Shown: positions 15,679 to 24,628, counted from the first letter of the stretch. The stretch: DNA of 31,885 nucleotides from Lachnospiraceae bacterium (GCA_019421365.1 JAHZFJ010000039.1:1-31885); one strand, 5' to 3'. The notes: a model not told the origin generated them from the sequence alone. Program-made: numbers and translations.

Positions 15679-15685
15679 TAGACTA

Positions 15686-17062
15686 TTAACCTTGAAGTAA
15701 TGAAAGTATTGTTTGTGGACGTTGATTCGCTTGTGCAAGCATAGAAGTACCAGCTTGTGATAACACTTGCATCTGTGTATATTGAGCCATCTCCTCAGCC
15801 ATATCTGTATCTTCAACTCTTGATAACGCTTCCGTCATGTTTTCACCAGTTGTATCAAGATTTGCAATTGAATGCTCTAAACGATTTTGGTAAGCACCTA
15901 ATTTTGCACGAATAGAAGATACTTCAGTAATTGCACTATCGAGTTGAGTAATTGCTTTTTCTGCACCTTCTTGTGTAGTCATGTTTACGGTATCAATGCC
16001 TAATGTTTTAGGTGTAACTTGAGGGATTCTTACTTCCATTGTTTGACCTTCATTGGCACCTATTTGTAACATCATTGGGCCGGATGATAGTACATCAATC
16101 TTAATAGCTGCACCTGCACCAGTAATAGTAGCTGCTTTATCCACTTCAATCTTCATGCTAAAACCGCTTTGATCCGTAATTGTCACATCTTTACCAGAAG
16201 AAGACATAGTAGCAGTAGCACCAAATCCTGAATCAAGACTGATTTTTGCATCTTGACCTTGTGTAACTGTTAATCCGGTCAATCCTAGACTGGTATTTAA
16301 CTCTGTACTACTACAATATACCTCGATTTTATTATCCTTACCGAATTCTTCACTAGTAAACTTAAGCGCTCCCGCACCATCCCTTGTCACCTCAATGTTC
16401 ATAGAATCTCCAAGGTCACGAATCTTTTCGAAGATTTGATCAGGTGTATCTGTATCTAAAATTTCAACTTCTTCCCCATTTAAACAAAAAGTCCCTGCTT
16501 TACCACCTACTAATGCAGTCGAACCTGTTGTAGTCGTTTGTGTTGGCAATTGTGTAACTTTTACTTCATATGATCCCACACCTACAGAATCCGATAATGA
16601 TACAAGATTTACCTTTGAATCACTACTATATGATTTTCTATCAATATCGCCGTTTAGTAGCTTCTTCGTATTAAATTCTGTGGTATCTGAGATTCTTTGA
16701 ATCTCTTCGTTTAATTGGTCAACCTCTTTTTGAATCGCTTGTCTATCTGTTTCTGTATTCGTACCATTAGATGCTTGTACTGCTAATTCTCTCATTCTCT
16801 GTAACATAGTACCAACTTCAGATAATGCACCTTCTGCTGTTTGAATTACAGAAATACCATCAGAAGCATTATTAGATGCTTTCTCAAGACCTGCGATTTG
16901 TGTTCTCATCTTTTGCGAAATTGCCATACCTGCTGCATCATCTGCTGCACGGTTAATCTTCAAACCAGAAGATAGTCTCTCTAAACTTTTATCCATCTTA
17001 GAATTGGTAGTATTAAGATGCATGTTTGCTTTAATTGCTGAAATATTATGATTAATTCTCAT
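15686..17062 (-). CDS. Flagellin
   Basis: The major filament subunit, 458 aa. The conserved D0/D1 N-terminus (MRINHNISAIKANMHL, LSSGLKINRAADDAAGMAIS, residues 1-140) and C-terminus (SIRAKLGAYQNRLEHSI onward to NQRPQTILSLLQG) are complete. The central variable part (about 150-370) contains a flagellin-IN-like segment (about 165-255). It carries two cysteines, C193 and C250, rare in flagellins. GGATACGGTGA precedes the ATG at 17062. The gene lies 70 bp downstream of the FliK-like gene, with an 18-bp tandem repeat in the leader and a candidate sigma-D promoter overlapping the preceding stop codon. The FliS-like chaperone follows. Confidence 0.96.
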   Translation of the reverse strand: MRINHNISAIKANMHLNTTNSKMDKSLERLSSGLKINRAADDAAGMAISQKMRTQIAGLEKASNNASDGISVIQTAEGALSEVGTMLQRMRELAVQASNGTNTETDRQAIQKEVDQLNEEIQRISDTTEFNTKKLLNGDIDRKSYSSDSKVNLVSLSDSVGVGSYEVKVTQLPTQTTTTGSTALVGGKAGTFCLNGEEVEILDTDTPDQIFEKIRDLGDSMNIEVTRDGAGALKFTSEEFGKDNKIEVYCSSTELNTSLGLTGLTVTQGQDAKISLDSGFGATATMSSSGKDVTITDQSGFSMKIEVDKAATITGAGAAIKIDVLSSGPMMLQIGANEGQTMEVRIPQVTPKTLGIDTVNMTTQEGAEKAITQLDSAITEVSSIRAKLGAYQNRLEHSIANLDTTGENMTEALSRVEDTDMAEEMAQYTQMQVLSQAGTSMLAQANQRPQTILSLLQG

Positions 17063-17071
17063 TGTATCACC

Positions 17072-17125
17072 GTATCCTCTCTTATTTGGTAGTTATCTTT
17101 TATTTGATATTTATCTTTTATTTGA
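17072..17125 (-). repeat. 18-bp tandem repeat in the flagellin leader
   Basis: Read on the minus strand, TCAAATAAAAGATAAATA (17125-17108) is followed by TCAAATAAAAGATAACTA (17107-17090) and a degenerate third unit starting CCAAATAAGAGAGG (17089-17072). The array occupies most of the 70-bp leader and ends in the ribosome site. Confidence 0.8.
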
Positions 17126-17129
17126 CTTT

Positions 17130-17155
17130 ATATCAGCCTTGTTCCATTCTTTTCA
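17130..17155 (-). promoter_or_regulatory. Candidate sigma-D (FliA-type) promoter of flagellin
   Basis: On the minus strand TGAA (17155-17152), 14 bp, GCTGATAT (17137-17130), compared with the Gram-positive motility consensus TAAA-N15-GCCGATAT. One mismatch in each box. The TGA inside the -10 box is the stop codon of the preceding gene. Supported by inspection only. Confidence 0.45.
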
Positions 17156-20100
17156 CTAATATAACAAAGGATTTTGCAACTTGATATAGTTCTTTTGTTG
17201 TAACGTCAGTCGTTTCATCTGTACTCTTAGCCTCTTGATTTATAGTAAGCCCCTTTGATTTATAGGACTGATTATTAAGTTTTTCAACTCCAATATCCAT
17301 CTGACTAAGTGCAATGTTTTGCTTCTCCAGACTGTCTTCAATAATCCCGATATTACTCTTAATAATCTCATTTGCTTCCTGGTTATTACATAAGATCAAT
17401 CCTTTTGCTTGTCGATCATGTACCTTAAACTCAGCTTCTATCGTTCCATAACGCTCGGATTGTACTGACATACTAACTTTACTATCTTGCTTTCCTGTAT
17501 TATTTAATACAGTTAGAGATATATTCGTAATACTGTCACCAACTTTAATCGGTATATCATAATACTCATTACGACTTAAAGTAGCAGATAATTTAATTGC
17601 CCCACGTAATAGCTGAAGTGTATTAACTTTTTCTGCATTAATATTCGGATTGCTTATTTGGCTACTTAATATCGTATCCGCAGCCATAGCAAAATCAGTT
17701 AAGCCTTTTTGTAAGCTTTCTCTATCTTCAAATGTATCTGCGATAGAAGTAAGTGCTTCTTCCGTATCTGTAGAGGATTTATCTAAGTCATTCGCATTGT
17801 TCAGAATCTGTTTATACAGGTTTGCACTAGGATTAAGGAGAATCTGCGCTTCCCTAATTGATTGAATACTTACCGGCACATTCTTATCCGTAAGGAAACT
17901 AATTGCCATATCACTCTTCTCTGCTAAATCTCGAATCTCGTTTACTTGCTCTTCGTAGTATTCCTGTTTGATTCTAGAATCTTCTGGCTGTTCATTAAGT
18001 TTATCGCGTAATCTCTCTAATGAGAGACTTGACCACTCTTCATTATCAACTATACTCTTAACCTGCGATGGTGTAATACCGGCAAGAATGTCTTGTAGCA
18101 ACATCTCGTTATAATTCGCAGTAGATTCCTCACTCCTGTCATTACCTGGTTCGGACTGTTCCGTCTCAAAGCCTTTATTAATCTGAGTCGTAATAGAATC
18201 CGACTTATAGGTTATATCGGATAGCATACCAAAGGAATCGTCGATTGACTGATTTACACTGCCTGCCTTCTTTGTTCTAACCTCTGTAAGCAAGTTCCCA
18301 AGTGTTATATCCCGTCCACTTTTTACTAGAGAACCGATTGCCGCACCGTCTGTTTTTTCAACATTATGAAGCAAACGATATATACCAATATAAGCATCTC
18401 TTTCACTATTCGTAATTCCATCTTGCTTTTCTAACTTACGAAGATATCTAGCGTATCCATCTTCATCTGATATTCCATTCTCAGTCTTTAACTGTTTGAT
18501 CTCATCATTTAATGTATCAAGTGGTATATCAATAGGGTTCTTATTCTCACGAATGAAATCCATAGTTACTGAAGGTGTAAGGTTTTTAAGAAGGTAATTT
18601 ACTTTCTCATCATATTCCTTCATTACGTTTACATTTTCTTTCGTTATATCCATTCCATTATATCCAAGCATTCTGATAGCTCTTTGATTTGCTACTGTAT
18701 CTTCAATGGATAGGGAGTCTAGTATTTCATTCATACTATTCTTGAATGCCTTTTGTATGGAATCACCCATATCCTGTCTAGGTGCTGTCATTAACGTCTC
18801 ATATGAATCATTAGCAGCAACAAATCTAGTCTGACAGTTCACACCCGCTTCATGTAATGAACGGATTGTAGCACTTTCTCTACCGGTAAATGTATCTGCA
18901 AGTAAATTACTTGGCATCCATTTTAATTCATTTACCTTCCCTGTCGTCTCACGAAGAATGGCAATATTCTCAGACGTCTGTGTAGTACCACTTTCTTTTA
19001 ATAGATTTTTATAATATTCATCTTCTACATTACGAAGCTGTTCAACTACTTTTTCAAGAGCCGTCGTATTGATATTTATTCCTTTGGCAGTCATCTTTTG
19101 ACCAGATTCTAGTGTCATTTTCAATCGAATCTCTTCCAATTGACGCTTTGCTTCAACCGACTTAATGTCAATCTCACCTACAACTGCTGCACTAGTTTCA
19201 ATAATTACAGGGCTATCACTCTTATCTGTATTCTTATTAACTTCTGCCTGGACAAGCTTCTGGCTAATCTGTTCTTGTTCCTTCTTAAGAAGTTCTAATG
19301 TTATCTCTTTACCATCATACTTCTCTGTAGCTTGAACAATCGCCTGATCTGTTATTGACTTAATATCTTCTATTAACTTCTTCATATCATCAGTACTTTC
19401 TTTCGTAAGCACTGTATCTTCTACCGCATTACCTTGCTCCATGGTATGAATAATCTGGTCTAGAACAAAAGATGAACTATATGTATCTTTTAATGTGGTA
19501 AGATCGTTTAATTTATTCAAACTCTCTTTAGTTAATGGTAATTCATTATCAAGAATCCACCTTGCTTGATTTCTAGTTTCTTCTGTAACCTCATACCCAG
19601 CATCAGTAATAACACTATCTACCTGCCCTTTTATTGACTCAAAATCTTGATCAGATAACGCACTTGTATTCTTTCCAAAAGCACTATAACTTGCCTTATA
19701 TACATTCCCAATTGTAATATCTAATTCATTGTCAATTAGATACTCAAATGATTCACTCGATAGATTCGGAATTGTCTCAGCCAGATTCATACCACTTAAT
19801 ATCTTAGATATATTCGCTTCTGTTATAGGTAAGTTACTATTCTCAAGTCTCTCTATAATCTGCTCTGCATAGGGTGAAGATTTTAATATATGCTTTGCAA
19901 TCTTCTCCACATCTTCCTTAAATTCCTTATTACTTTCTATCTGTTTCTCAACATTTTGTTCCTTTTCTGTTCTTTGCTCTTTAATACGACTTAAAGCACG
20001 TTCTAAACGTTCTAACTCATACTGTTTATAATCATACCCTTCTGCATCAAGATCTTCACTGTCTTTACCAGTCATTCGATTTGCTGTATCTTGCAAATCC

Positions 20101-20486
20101 TCTTCTGGTTCTTCATCTTTATTCTCAGCTGCTTCCTCTAACCTATTATTAAAAGAAGTCTGATCTGCTTCTACCTTAGTACAATAAGCTTGTATATTCT
20201 GAGCAGATTCTTTATCGATTCCAACTTCCTTAAGAACAACACTCGTAGCGGATATATCCATTATCTTAAACTTCTTAATGGCACCTTCCGTGGCACCTTG
20301 CACTGACGATTTGGGAATGTTCACTTCTTTCCCATTAAAGTTGATGGAAATCTGATTCGAAACGCTTGTTATTACCCCTTCAATTTCATCTCCCTTTTTT
20401 CCTAATGACAAGAGATTATCAGTATCCGATTTTGACAATATAGCACCCGCACCAGATATCTGGGCATTAACGTTTTGTACGTTCAT
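17133..20486 (-). CDS. Very large FliK-like flagellar protein (unknown function)
   Basis: An acidic, mostly helical protein of about 1117 aa that I do not recognise as a named flagellar gene. The N-terminus (about 30-90) has a small beta-rich module: GDEIEGVITSVSNQISINFNGKEV followed by IPKSSVQ. Long Glu/Lys/Asn/Ser-rich helical stretches fill residues 100-950. The C-terminal part (about 975-1070: IPIKVGD, RYGTIEAEFKV, ILCNNQEANEIIKSNIGIIEDSLEKQNIALSQMDIG) matches the layout of the FliK/Flg_hook C-terminal domain, which senses hook length and switches export. No signal peptide or membrane span. ATG at 20486 is chosen because AGAGGTGA stands nine bases upstream; GTG at 20495 overlaps it. It lies just upstream of flagellin. 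It may belong to the Clostridial DUF6240-type proteins, but I cannot verify that. Confidence 0.7.
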   Translation of the reverse strand: MNVQNVNAQISGAGAILSKSDTDNLLSLGKKGDEIEGVITSVSNQISINFNGKEVNIPKSSVQGATEGAIKKFKIMDISATSVVLKEVGIDKESAQNIQAYCTKVEADQTSFNNRLEEAAENKDEEPEEDLQDTANRMTGKDSEDLDAEGYDYKQYELERLERALSRIKEQRTEKEQNVEKQIESNKEFKEDVEKIAKHILKSSPYAEQIIERLENSNLPITEANISKILSGMNLAETIPNLSSESFEYLIDNELDITIGNVYKASYSAFGKNTSALSDQDFESIKGQVDSVITDAGYEVTEETRNQARWILDNELPLTKESLNKLNDLTTLKDTYSSSFVLDQIIHTMEQGNAVEDTVLTKESTDDMKKLIEDIKSITDQAIVQATEKYDGKEITLELLKKEQEQISQKLVQAEVNKNTDKSDSPVIIETSAAVVGEIDIKSVEAKRQLEEIRLKMTLESGQKMTAKGININTTALEKVVEQLRNVEDEYYKNLLKESGTTQTSENIAILRETTGKVNELKWMPSNLLADTFTGRESATIRSLHEAGVNCQTRFVAANDSYETLMTAPRQDMGDSIQKAFKNSMNEILDSLSIEDTVANQRAIRMLGYNGMDITKENVNVMKEYDEKVNYLLKNLTPSVTMDFIRENKNPIDIPLDTLNDEIKQLKTENGISDEDGYARYLRKLEKQDGITNSERDAYIGIYRLLHNVEKTDGAAIGSLVKSGRDITLGNLLTEVRTKKAGSVNQSIDDSFGMLSDITYKSDSITTQINKGFETEQSEPGNDRSEESTANYNEMLLQDILAGITPSQVKSIVDNEEWSSLSLERLRDKLNEQPEDSRIKQEYYEEQVNEIRDLAEKSDMAISFLTDKNVPVSIQSIREAQILLNPSANLYKQILNNANDLDKSSTDTEEALTSIADTFEDRESLQKGLTDFAMAADTILSSQISNPNINAEKVNTLQLLRGAIKLSATLSRNEYYDIPIKVGDSITNISLTVLNNTGKQDSKVSMSVQSERYGTIEAEFKVHDRQAKGLILCNNQEANEIIKSNIGIIEDSLEKQNIALSQMDIGVEKLNNQSYKSKGLTINQEAKSTDETTDVTTKELYQVAKSFVILVKRMEQG

Positions 20487-20534
20487 TGATTTCACTCACC
20501 TCTTTACGTATATATTCTAGTCTCACTATATTGT

Positions 20535-20561
20535 ATTTCGACCATAATAGCTAAAAACTTA
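20535..20561 (-). promoter_or_regulatory. Candidate sigma-D promoter of the FliK-like gene
   Basis: On the minus strand TAAG (20561-20558), 15 bp, GTCGAAAT (20542-20535), compared with TAAA-N15-GCCGATAT. Three mismatches in total, with ideal spacing and about 50 bp upstream of the start codon. Confidence 0.35.
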
Positions 20562-20644
20562 AGCAAAATTTCAAAATAACCATATAAAGCCATTCTTCCA
20601 CAAGATGTTTTATATGTCATTTTTGGTACTTATACAAAAAAAGA

Positions 20645-20702
20645 AATAGGACTTATTAAAAAGGTACACCCGCCACAAGCGTACGTTTTAATAAGTCCTA
20701 TT
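20645..20702 (-). terminator. Long-stem terminator-like hairpin downstream of glgB
   Basis: A perfect 17-bp stem, AATAGGACTTATTAAAA (20645-20661) with its complement (20686-20702), is extended inward by a GTAC/GTAC pairing and has a GC-rich loop (CCCGCCACAAGC). On the minus strand it is followed by CTTTTTTT, so it can end transcripts coming from glgB or from an RNA encoded at about 20703-20790. Confidence 0.8.
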
Positions 20703-20914
20703 CCAAAACAGTCTTTGCCCTCTTACGTTCCCCAACGTCAACAAATCCTTTAGTCATCTTACTGTCCAACGACCTTTTACATATTAACATAATTTGTGAG
20801 ATTTGTCAATGTATATGCATTTTTTTATTAATTATTTGTGCTATTTTAGATACATCTATATTATATGTACTCATTTCCTTATATAACTGCACTATACTTT
20901 CATGATTCTACATT

Positions 20915-23131
20915 TTATTCATTATAGCGAAATACCATATATGATAACCCTGGTACGTCTAATTGTATCTTATAAGGTTTTTTATTAAATTCCTCTTGTA
21001 TCGCCTTAACAGAGGTAACAATTCCATTTCCTTTTCCACCGAACTCCTTTAAGTCAGAATTAAAAACCTGCGTGTAGGTTCCTGATGTAGGAACCCCAAT
21101 TACATAGTCTTCTCGATCTACTGGGGTAAAATTGCATATACATAAAAGGTTATTTTTCTTCGTCGTTCCTCTTCTAATAAAGACAACTAGACTAAGTTCT
21201 GGGTGCGTATAATCTAACCATTCAAACCCCATTGTTTCACAATCGTTTGCATAAAAAGCATCATACCTTCTATATAAATGGTTTAAACTTTTAACATATC
21301 GACTCATCTGTGCATGTCTTTCATATTCAAGTATTCCCCAATCAAGACTTCTTGCTTCACTCCACTCTTGCCACTGTGCAAATTCCTGACCCATGAATAA
21401 TAACTTCTTACCAGGATGTGCATACATAAAGCCATAGGCCACTCGAAGATTCGAGAATTTGTCATCATATTCCCCTGGCATCTTCTGAATCATTGAACCC
21501 TTTTCATGTACAACCTCATCATGTGATAATACTTGAATGAAATTCTCACTATAGGCGTACATTAAACTAAATGTTAATTTATGATGATTAAACTGTCTAA
21601 AGTAAGGATCTAACTTCATGTATTCTAAGAAATCATTCATCCAGCCCATATTCCACTTATACAAAAATCCAAGTCCATTCTCCGCCACTGGAGCTGTAAC
21701 CCCTTCCCATGAAGTGGATTCTTCTGCAATCATCATGGCCCATGGCAACTTTTCCTGAATGATGGCATTCATATGACGAAAGAATTCAACCGCATCTAAG
21801 TTTTCTCTCCCACCGTGCTTATTCGGAATCCATTCTCCAGCATTCTTTCCATAATCAAGATATAGCATGGAAGCTACTGCATCCACACGTAACCCATCTA
21901 GATGGAATTCTTTTAACCAAAACAAAGCATTGGCAAGTAAGAAGTTAATAATTTCTTTCTTGGAATAATTGAATACATAGGTTCCCCATTCTGGGTGTTC
22001 TCCCATCTTTGGATTAGGGTATTCATATAGAGGTTCTCCGTCAAATCTACTAAGCCCGAAATCGTCCTTTGGAAAATGTGCTGGAACCCAATCAAGGATA
22101 ACGCCAATTCCCTTTCTGTGAAGATAATTAACAAAATACATGAAGTCCTCTGGATTTCCATATCGTCTTGTTGGCGCATAATATCCTGTTACTTGATATC
22201 CCCATGATCCATCAAAAGGATGCTCTGCTATTCCAAGTAATTCAACATGGGTATATCCCATGTCGGATACATAGTCTGCTACTTCTACAGCCAATTCACG
22301 ATAATTATAAAATCCATCTTCTGTTCCATTATTATGTTTTCTCCATGAACCTAGATGCATCTCGTATATTGACATTGCTTCTTGCCTCAAAGAGTTTCGA
22401 TTCTTCTTGTCCTTTTTCTTCTGCCAAGTCTTATCCTCCCATTTATAATTAGTCAAATCAGCAACAACGGAGGCATTTTTTGGCCTAAGTTCAGATGAAT
22501 TAGCATACGGGTCGGCCTTATACAATACTTTATCATCTCTAGTCCTTATCTGATACTTATATATTGCACCCTCTTCTACACCAGGTATAAACAACTCATG
22601 TATACCAGAGGTTTCTAACATACACATAGGATGCAATCTTCCATCCCAACAATTAAAATCTCCTACTACACTCACCTTTCTAGCATTCGGTGCCCATACA
22701 GCAAAATATGTGCCCCTCACACCATTAATAGTCATCACATGTGCCCCGAACTTCTTATAGATTTCATAATGTGTTCCATGACTAAAAAGATGTATATCCA
22801 GATCACCGATTTGAGGGGAAAAAGAATAAGGATCAGCAAGAGTAATTGTGGTATTATCCAGATATCTGGTACGTATTTCGTATGACTTAATGGCTTTCCC
22901 TTCATTTAATACTACATACAGCCCTCTATCCTCATAGGGTAACATAGGATATTCTGTATTATTTTCTTTATCAATAATAACTACTTCACTGGCATTTATA
23001 CGAAATGTAATTAATAGCTGCCCTTCTTTAACTTTATGTACTCCAAGTAACTTGTGTGGACAATTATTAATTTCTCTATATAGTTCGTCTAATTGAACGG
23101 GATTAATATACTTACTTACCTTCTCGATCAT
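20915..23131 (-). CDS. glgB: 1,4-alpha-glucan branching enzyme
   Basis: Makes alpha-1,6 branches in glycogen. It is 738 aa, the full length for the GH13 bacterial branching enzyme with an N-terminal CBM48-type module (GVRGTYFAVWAPNARKVSVVGDFNCW, about residues 135-160). Barrel motifs: DWVPAHFPKDDFGL, the nucleophile in DGLRVDAVASMLYLDYG, the acid/base Glu in MIAEESTSW, and the transition-state Asp in VLSHDEVVH. The C-terminal beta domain is complete. ATG at 23131 follows a GGGGAGG-type site. It is separated by 76 bp from an upstream GH13 gene, the spacer being largely one copy of the 51-bp repeat. No glgC, glgA or glgD is in the window. Confidence 0.97.
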   Translation of the reverse strand: MIEKVSKYINPVQLDELYREINNCPHKLLGVHKVKEGQLLITFRINASEVVIIDKENNTEYPMLPYEDRGLYVVLNEGKAIKSYEIRTRYLDNTTITLADPYSFSPQIGDLDIHLFSHGTHYEIYKKFGAHVMTINGVRGTYFAVWAPNARKVSVVGDFNCWDGRLHPMCMLETSGIHELFIPGVEEGAIYKYQIRTRDDKVLYKADPYANSSELRPKNASVVADLTNYKWEDKTWQKKKDKKNRNSLRQEAMSIYEMHLGSWRKHNNGTEDGFYNYRELAVEVADYVSDMGYTHVELLGIAEHPFDGSWGYQVTGYYAPTRRYGNPEDFMYFVNYLHRKGIGVILDWVPAHFPKDDFGLSRFDGEPLYEYPNPKMGEHPEWGTYVFNYSKKEIINFLLANALFWLKEFHLDGLRVDAVASMLYLDYGKNAGEWIPNKHGGRENLDAVEFFRHMNAIIQEKLPWAMMIAEESTSWEGVTAPVAENGLGFLYKWNMGWMNDFLEYMKLDPYFRQFNHHKLTFSLMYAYSENFIQVLSHDEVVHEKGSMIQKMPGEYDDKFSNLRVAYGFMYAHPGKKLLFMGQEFAQWQEWSEARSLDWGILEYERHAQMSRYVKSLNHLYRRYDAFYANDCETMGFEWLDYTHPELSLVVFIRRGTTKKNNLLCICNFTPVDREDYVIGVPTSGTYTQVFNSDLKEFGGKGNGIVTSVKAIQEEFNKKPYKIQLDVPGLSYMVFRYNE

Positions 23132-23167
23132 TGTGTAAACCTCCCCTTTTTATTCTATCTCTTCATA

Positions 23168-23218
23168 GGATTCGGGTGGCAAATGCCCTCCAGAAAACAT
23201 ACCTTCGTCAATTTGCAC
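23168..23218 (+). repeat. 51-bp dispersed repeat, copy A
   Basis: It starts GGATTCGGGTGGCAAATGCCC and ends TCGTCAATTTGCAC, aligning without gaps to copy B. Weaker similarity (TTCACA, CTATG) continues about 12 bp further. It overlaps the 3' end of the GH13 gene: the minus-strand TGA stop at 23210-23208 and the last codons lie within the repeat. Confidence 0.8.
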
Positions 23219-24590
23219 TTTTCACACTATGTAATATTAATCCATTGTTAGGTGGAATTGTAATCTCTAATTTCCCATTGTTAACTAGATAATTTTCCTT
23301 TGTTATTAGATTACCAAACGCTTCGCAAGATATCGGTACTGGCATATGAATAGTGGCTTCCTTATCATCATTATTAACTGCTATTACAATTGCAGCTTCC
23401 TCATATATTCTAGCAAATGCATACTGACGGTTAGTAAGAAACAGCTCCTTATACTCTCCTTGCTGCAATGTTTGCTTATCCCTTCTAATGGAGGCTAGTG
23501 ACGCAAGAAGCTTTATCAATTCATCTGATAGCTTACTCGACTTCTCTATGTAATCTGATAATACTAATCTTGGACGAACTCCATCATCAGAATCATTCTC
23601 TTTCTTACCCTCAATGCCAAATTCTGATCCATAATATATTGATGGAATGCCTGGCAGTGTATATAGCAATATGTATACAGGTATAAGATGCTCTTTAACC
23701 GTTAATTTATTATAGATTCTATCAACATCATGATTATCCACAAAGCTGTAGAGGTTAGCGCTTTTTATGACTCCCCCATTTGGATCAAATAGCCTCTTTG
23801 CGGTATGTGCTATCTCAAAATAATTGTGGTCATTATGCCCTGAATAGATCCCTTTATGTAATTCGTAATCTGTTACGCTATGTAATGTTTCTTCATTAAC
23901 CCACCTGCTATAATCACCATGAATTACTTCTCCCATTAACCAAAAGTCTTCCTTAACAGTATTGCAAAATGAACGCATCTCTTTCATAAAATCTAAATCG
24001 AGTACATCTGCACAGTCTAAACGGATTCCATCTATATCAAATGTCTCCACCCAATACTTGATTACGTCGAATATATATTGTTTTACCTCAGGGTTTCTCT
24101 GATTTAATCTAACAAGTAACTGATACCCTCTCCATCCCTCATATGAAAATCCGTCATTATATTCAGTGTTAGAACCAAAGTCTACATTGCAATACCAGTC
24201 ACGATACTTTGAACTCTCTTTTCTTTCCCTTAAGTCTTTGAACGCAAAGAACTCTCTACCTGTATGATTGAAAACTCCATCCACTACAACTTTAATTCCA
24301 TGACTATGACACTCATTTACAAATTGAATAAAATCGGTATTATCCCCTAATCTACGATCAACTAGTCGATAATCTGTGGTCTCATAGCCATGCCCCACTG
24401 ACTCGAACAAAGGACCAATATATAATGCATTGCAACCTAGTTGTTCCATATGAGGTATCCATTCTTGCAGTTCTTTCATTCTATGGGTAGTTGTAACCCC
24501 ATCATTCATTTTCTCTACCCCACACAGACCAAATGGATATATGTGATAAAAAACTGACTTATCATACCATTTTACCATACAAAAAACCAT
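23208..24590 (-). CDS. Cytoplasmic GH13 alpha-glucanase/glucosidase
   Basis: An intracellular GH13 enzyme (460 aa, no signal peptide) acting on maltodextrin or glycogen. Start of the barrel WYDKSVFYHIYPFGLCG; region I VVVDGVFNHTGREF; nucleophile D192 in DIDGIRLDCADV; acid/base E221 in LMGEVIHGD; D288 in SFVDNHDVDR. A short beta C-domain closes the protein. It resembles the Clostridial GH13 proteins near glycogen genes, but specificity (alpha-amylase, maltogenic or debranching-like) is not deducible. Start ATG at 24590 stands close to GAGAGGGG; ATG at 24578 is an alternative that fits the family start MVKWYDKSVFY. The stop codon is supplied by the 51-bp repeat. It lies between a TetR regulator (38 bp) and glgB (76 bp). 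Confidence 0.92.
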   Translation of the reverse strand: MVFCMVKWYDKSVFYHIYPFGLCGVEKMNDGVTTTHRMKELQEWIPHMEQLGCNALYIGPLFESVGHGYETTDYRLVDRRLGDNTDFIQFVNECHSHGIKVVVDGVFNHTGREFFAFKDLRERKESSKYRDWYCNVDFGSNTEYNDGFSYEGWRGYQLLVRLNQRNPEVKQYIFDVIKYWVETFDIDGIRLDCADVLDLDFMKEMRSFCNTVKEDFWLMGEVIHGDYSRWVNEETLHSVTDYELHKGIYSGHNDHNYFEIAHTAKRLFDPNGGVIKSANLYSFVDNHDVDRIYNKLTVKEHLIPVYILLYTLPGIPSIYYGSEFGIEGKKENDSDDGVRPRLVLSDYIEKSSKLSDELIKLLASLASIRRDKQTLQQGEYKELFLTNRQYAFARIYEEAAIVIAVNNDDKEATIHMPVPISCEAFGNLITKENYLVNNGKLEITIPPNNGLILHSVKSAN

Positions 24591-24628
24591 ACCCCTCTCT
24601 AAAAATTAATCCACTACACTACTATCTA

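Larger units (their letters stand above)
20487..20914. other. Non-coding spacer glgB / FliK-like gene with possible structured RNA
   Basis: 428 bp without a coding frame. From the minus-strand side it holds 90 bp of AT-rich sequence after glgB, then a relatively GC-rich block (about 20703-20790) with a GACGTT-GGGG-AACGT hairpin and two CGTTGG elements, then the long terminator hairpin, then AT-rich sequence with the promoter candidate of the next gene. A stand-alone small RNA or leader RNA is possible. I could not match it to a known riboswitch class. Confidence 0.45.

Noticed and set aside
15619..15816. A 65-codon minus-strand frame over the flagellin 3' end
   Set aside because: It overlaps conserved flagellin C-terminal coding in another frame and runs through the inverted repeat.
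20703..20790. c-di-GMP (class I or II) riboswitch upstream of the flagellar-type gene
   Set aside because: The conserved receptor elements could not be found, and a terminator separates the block from the next gene.
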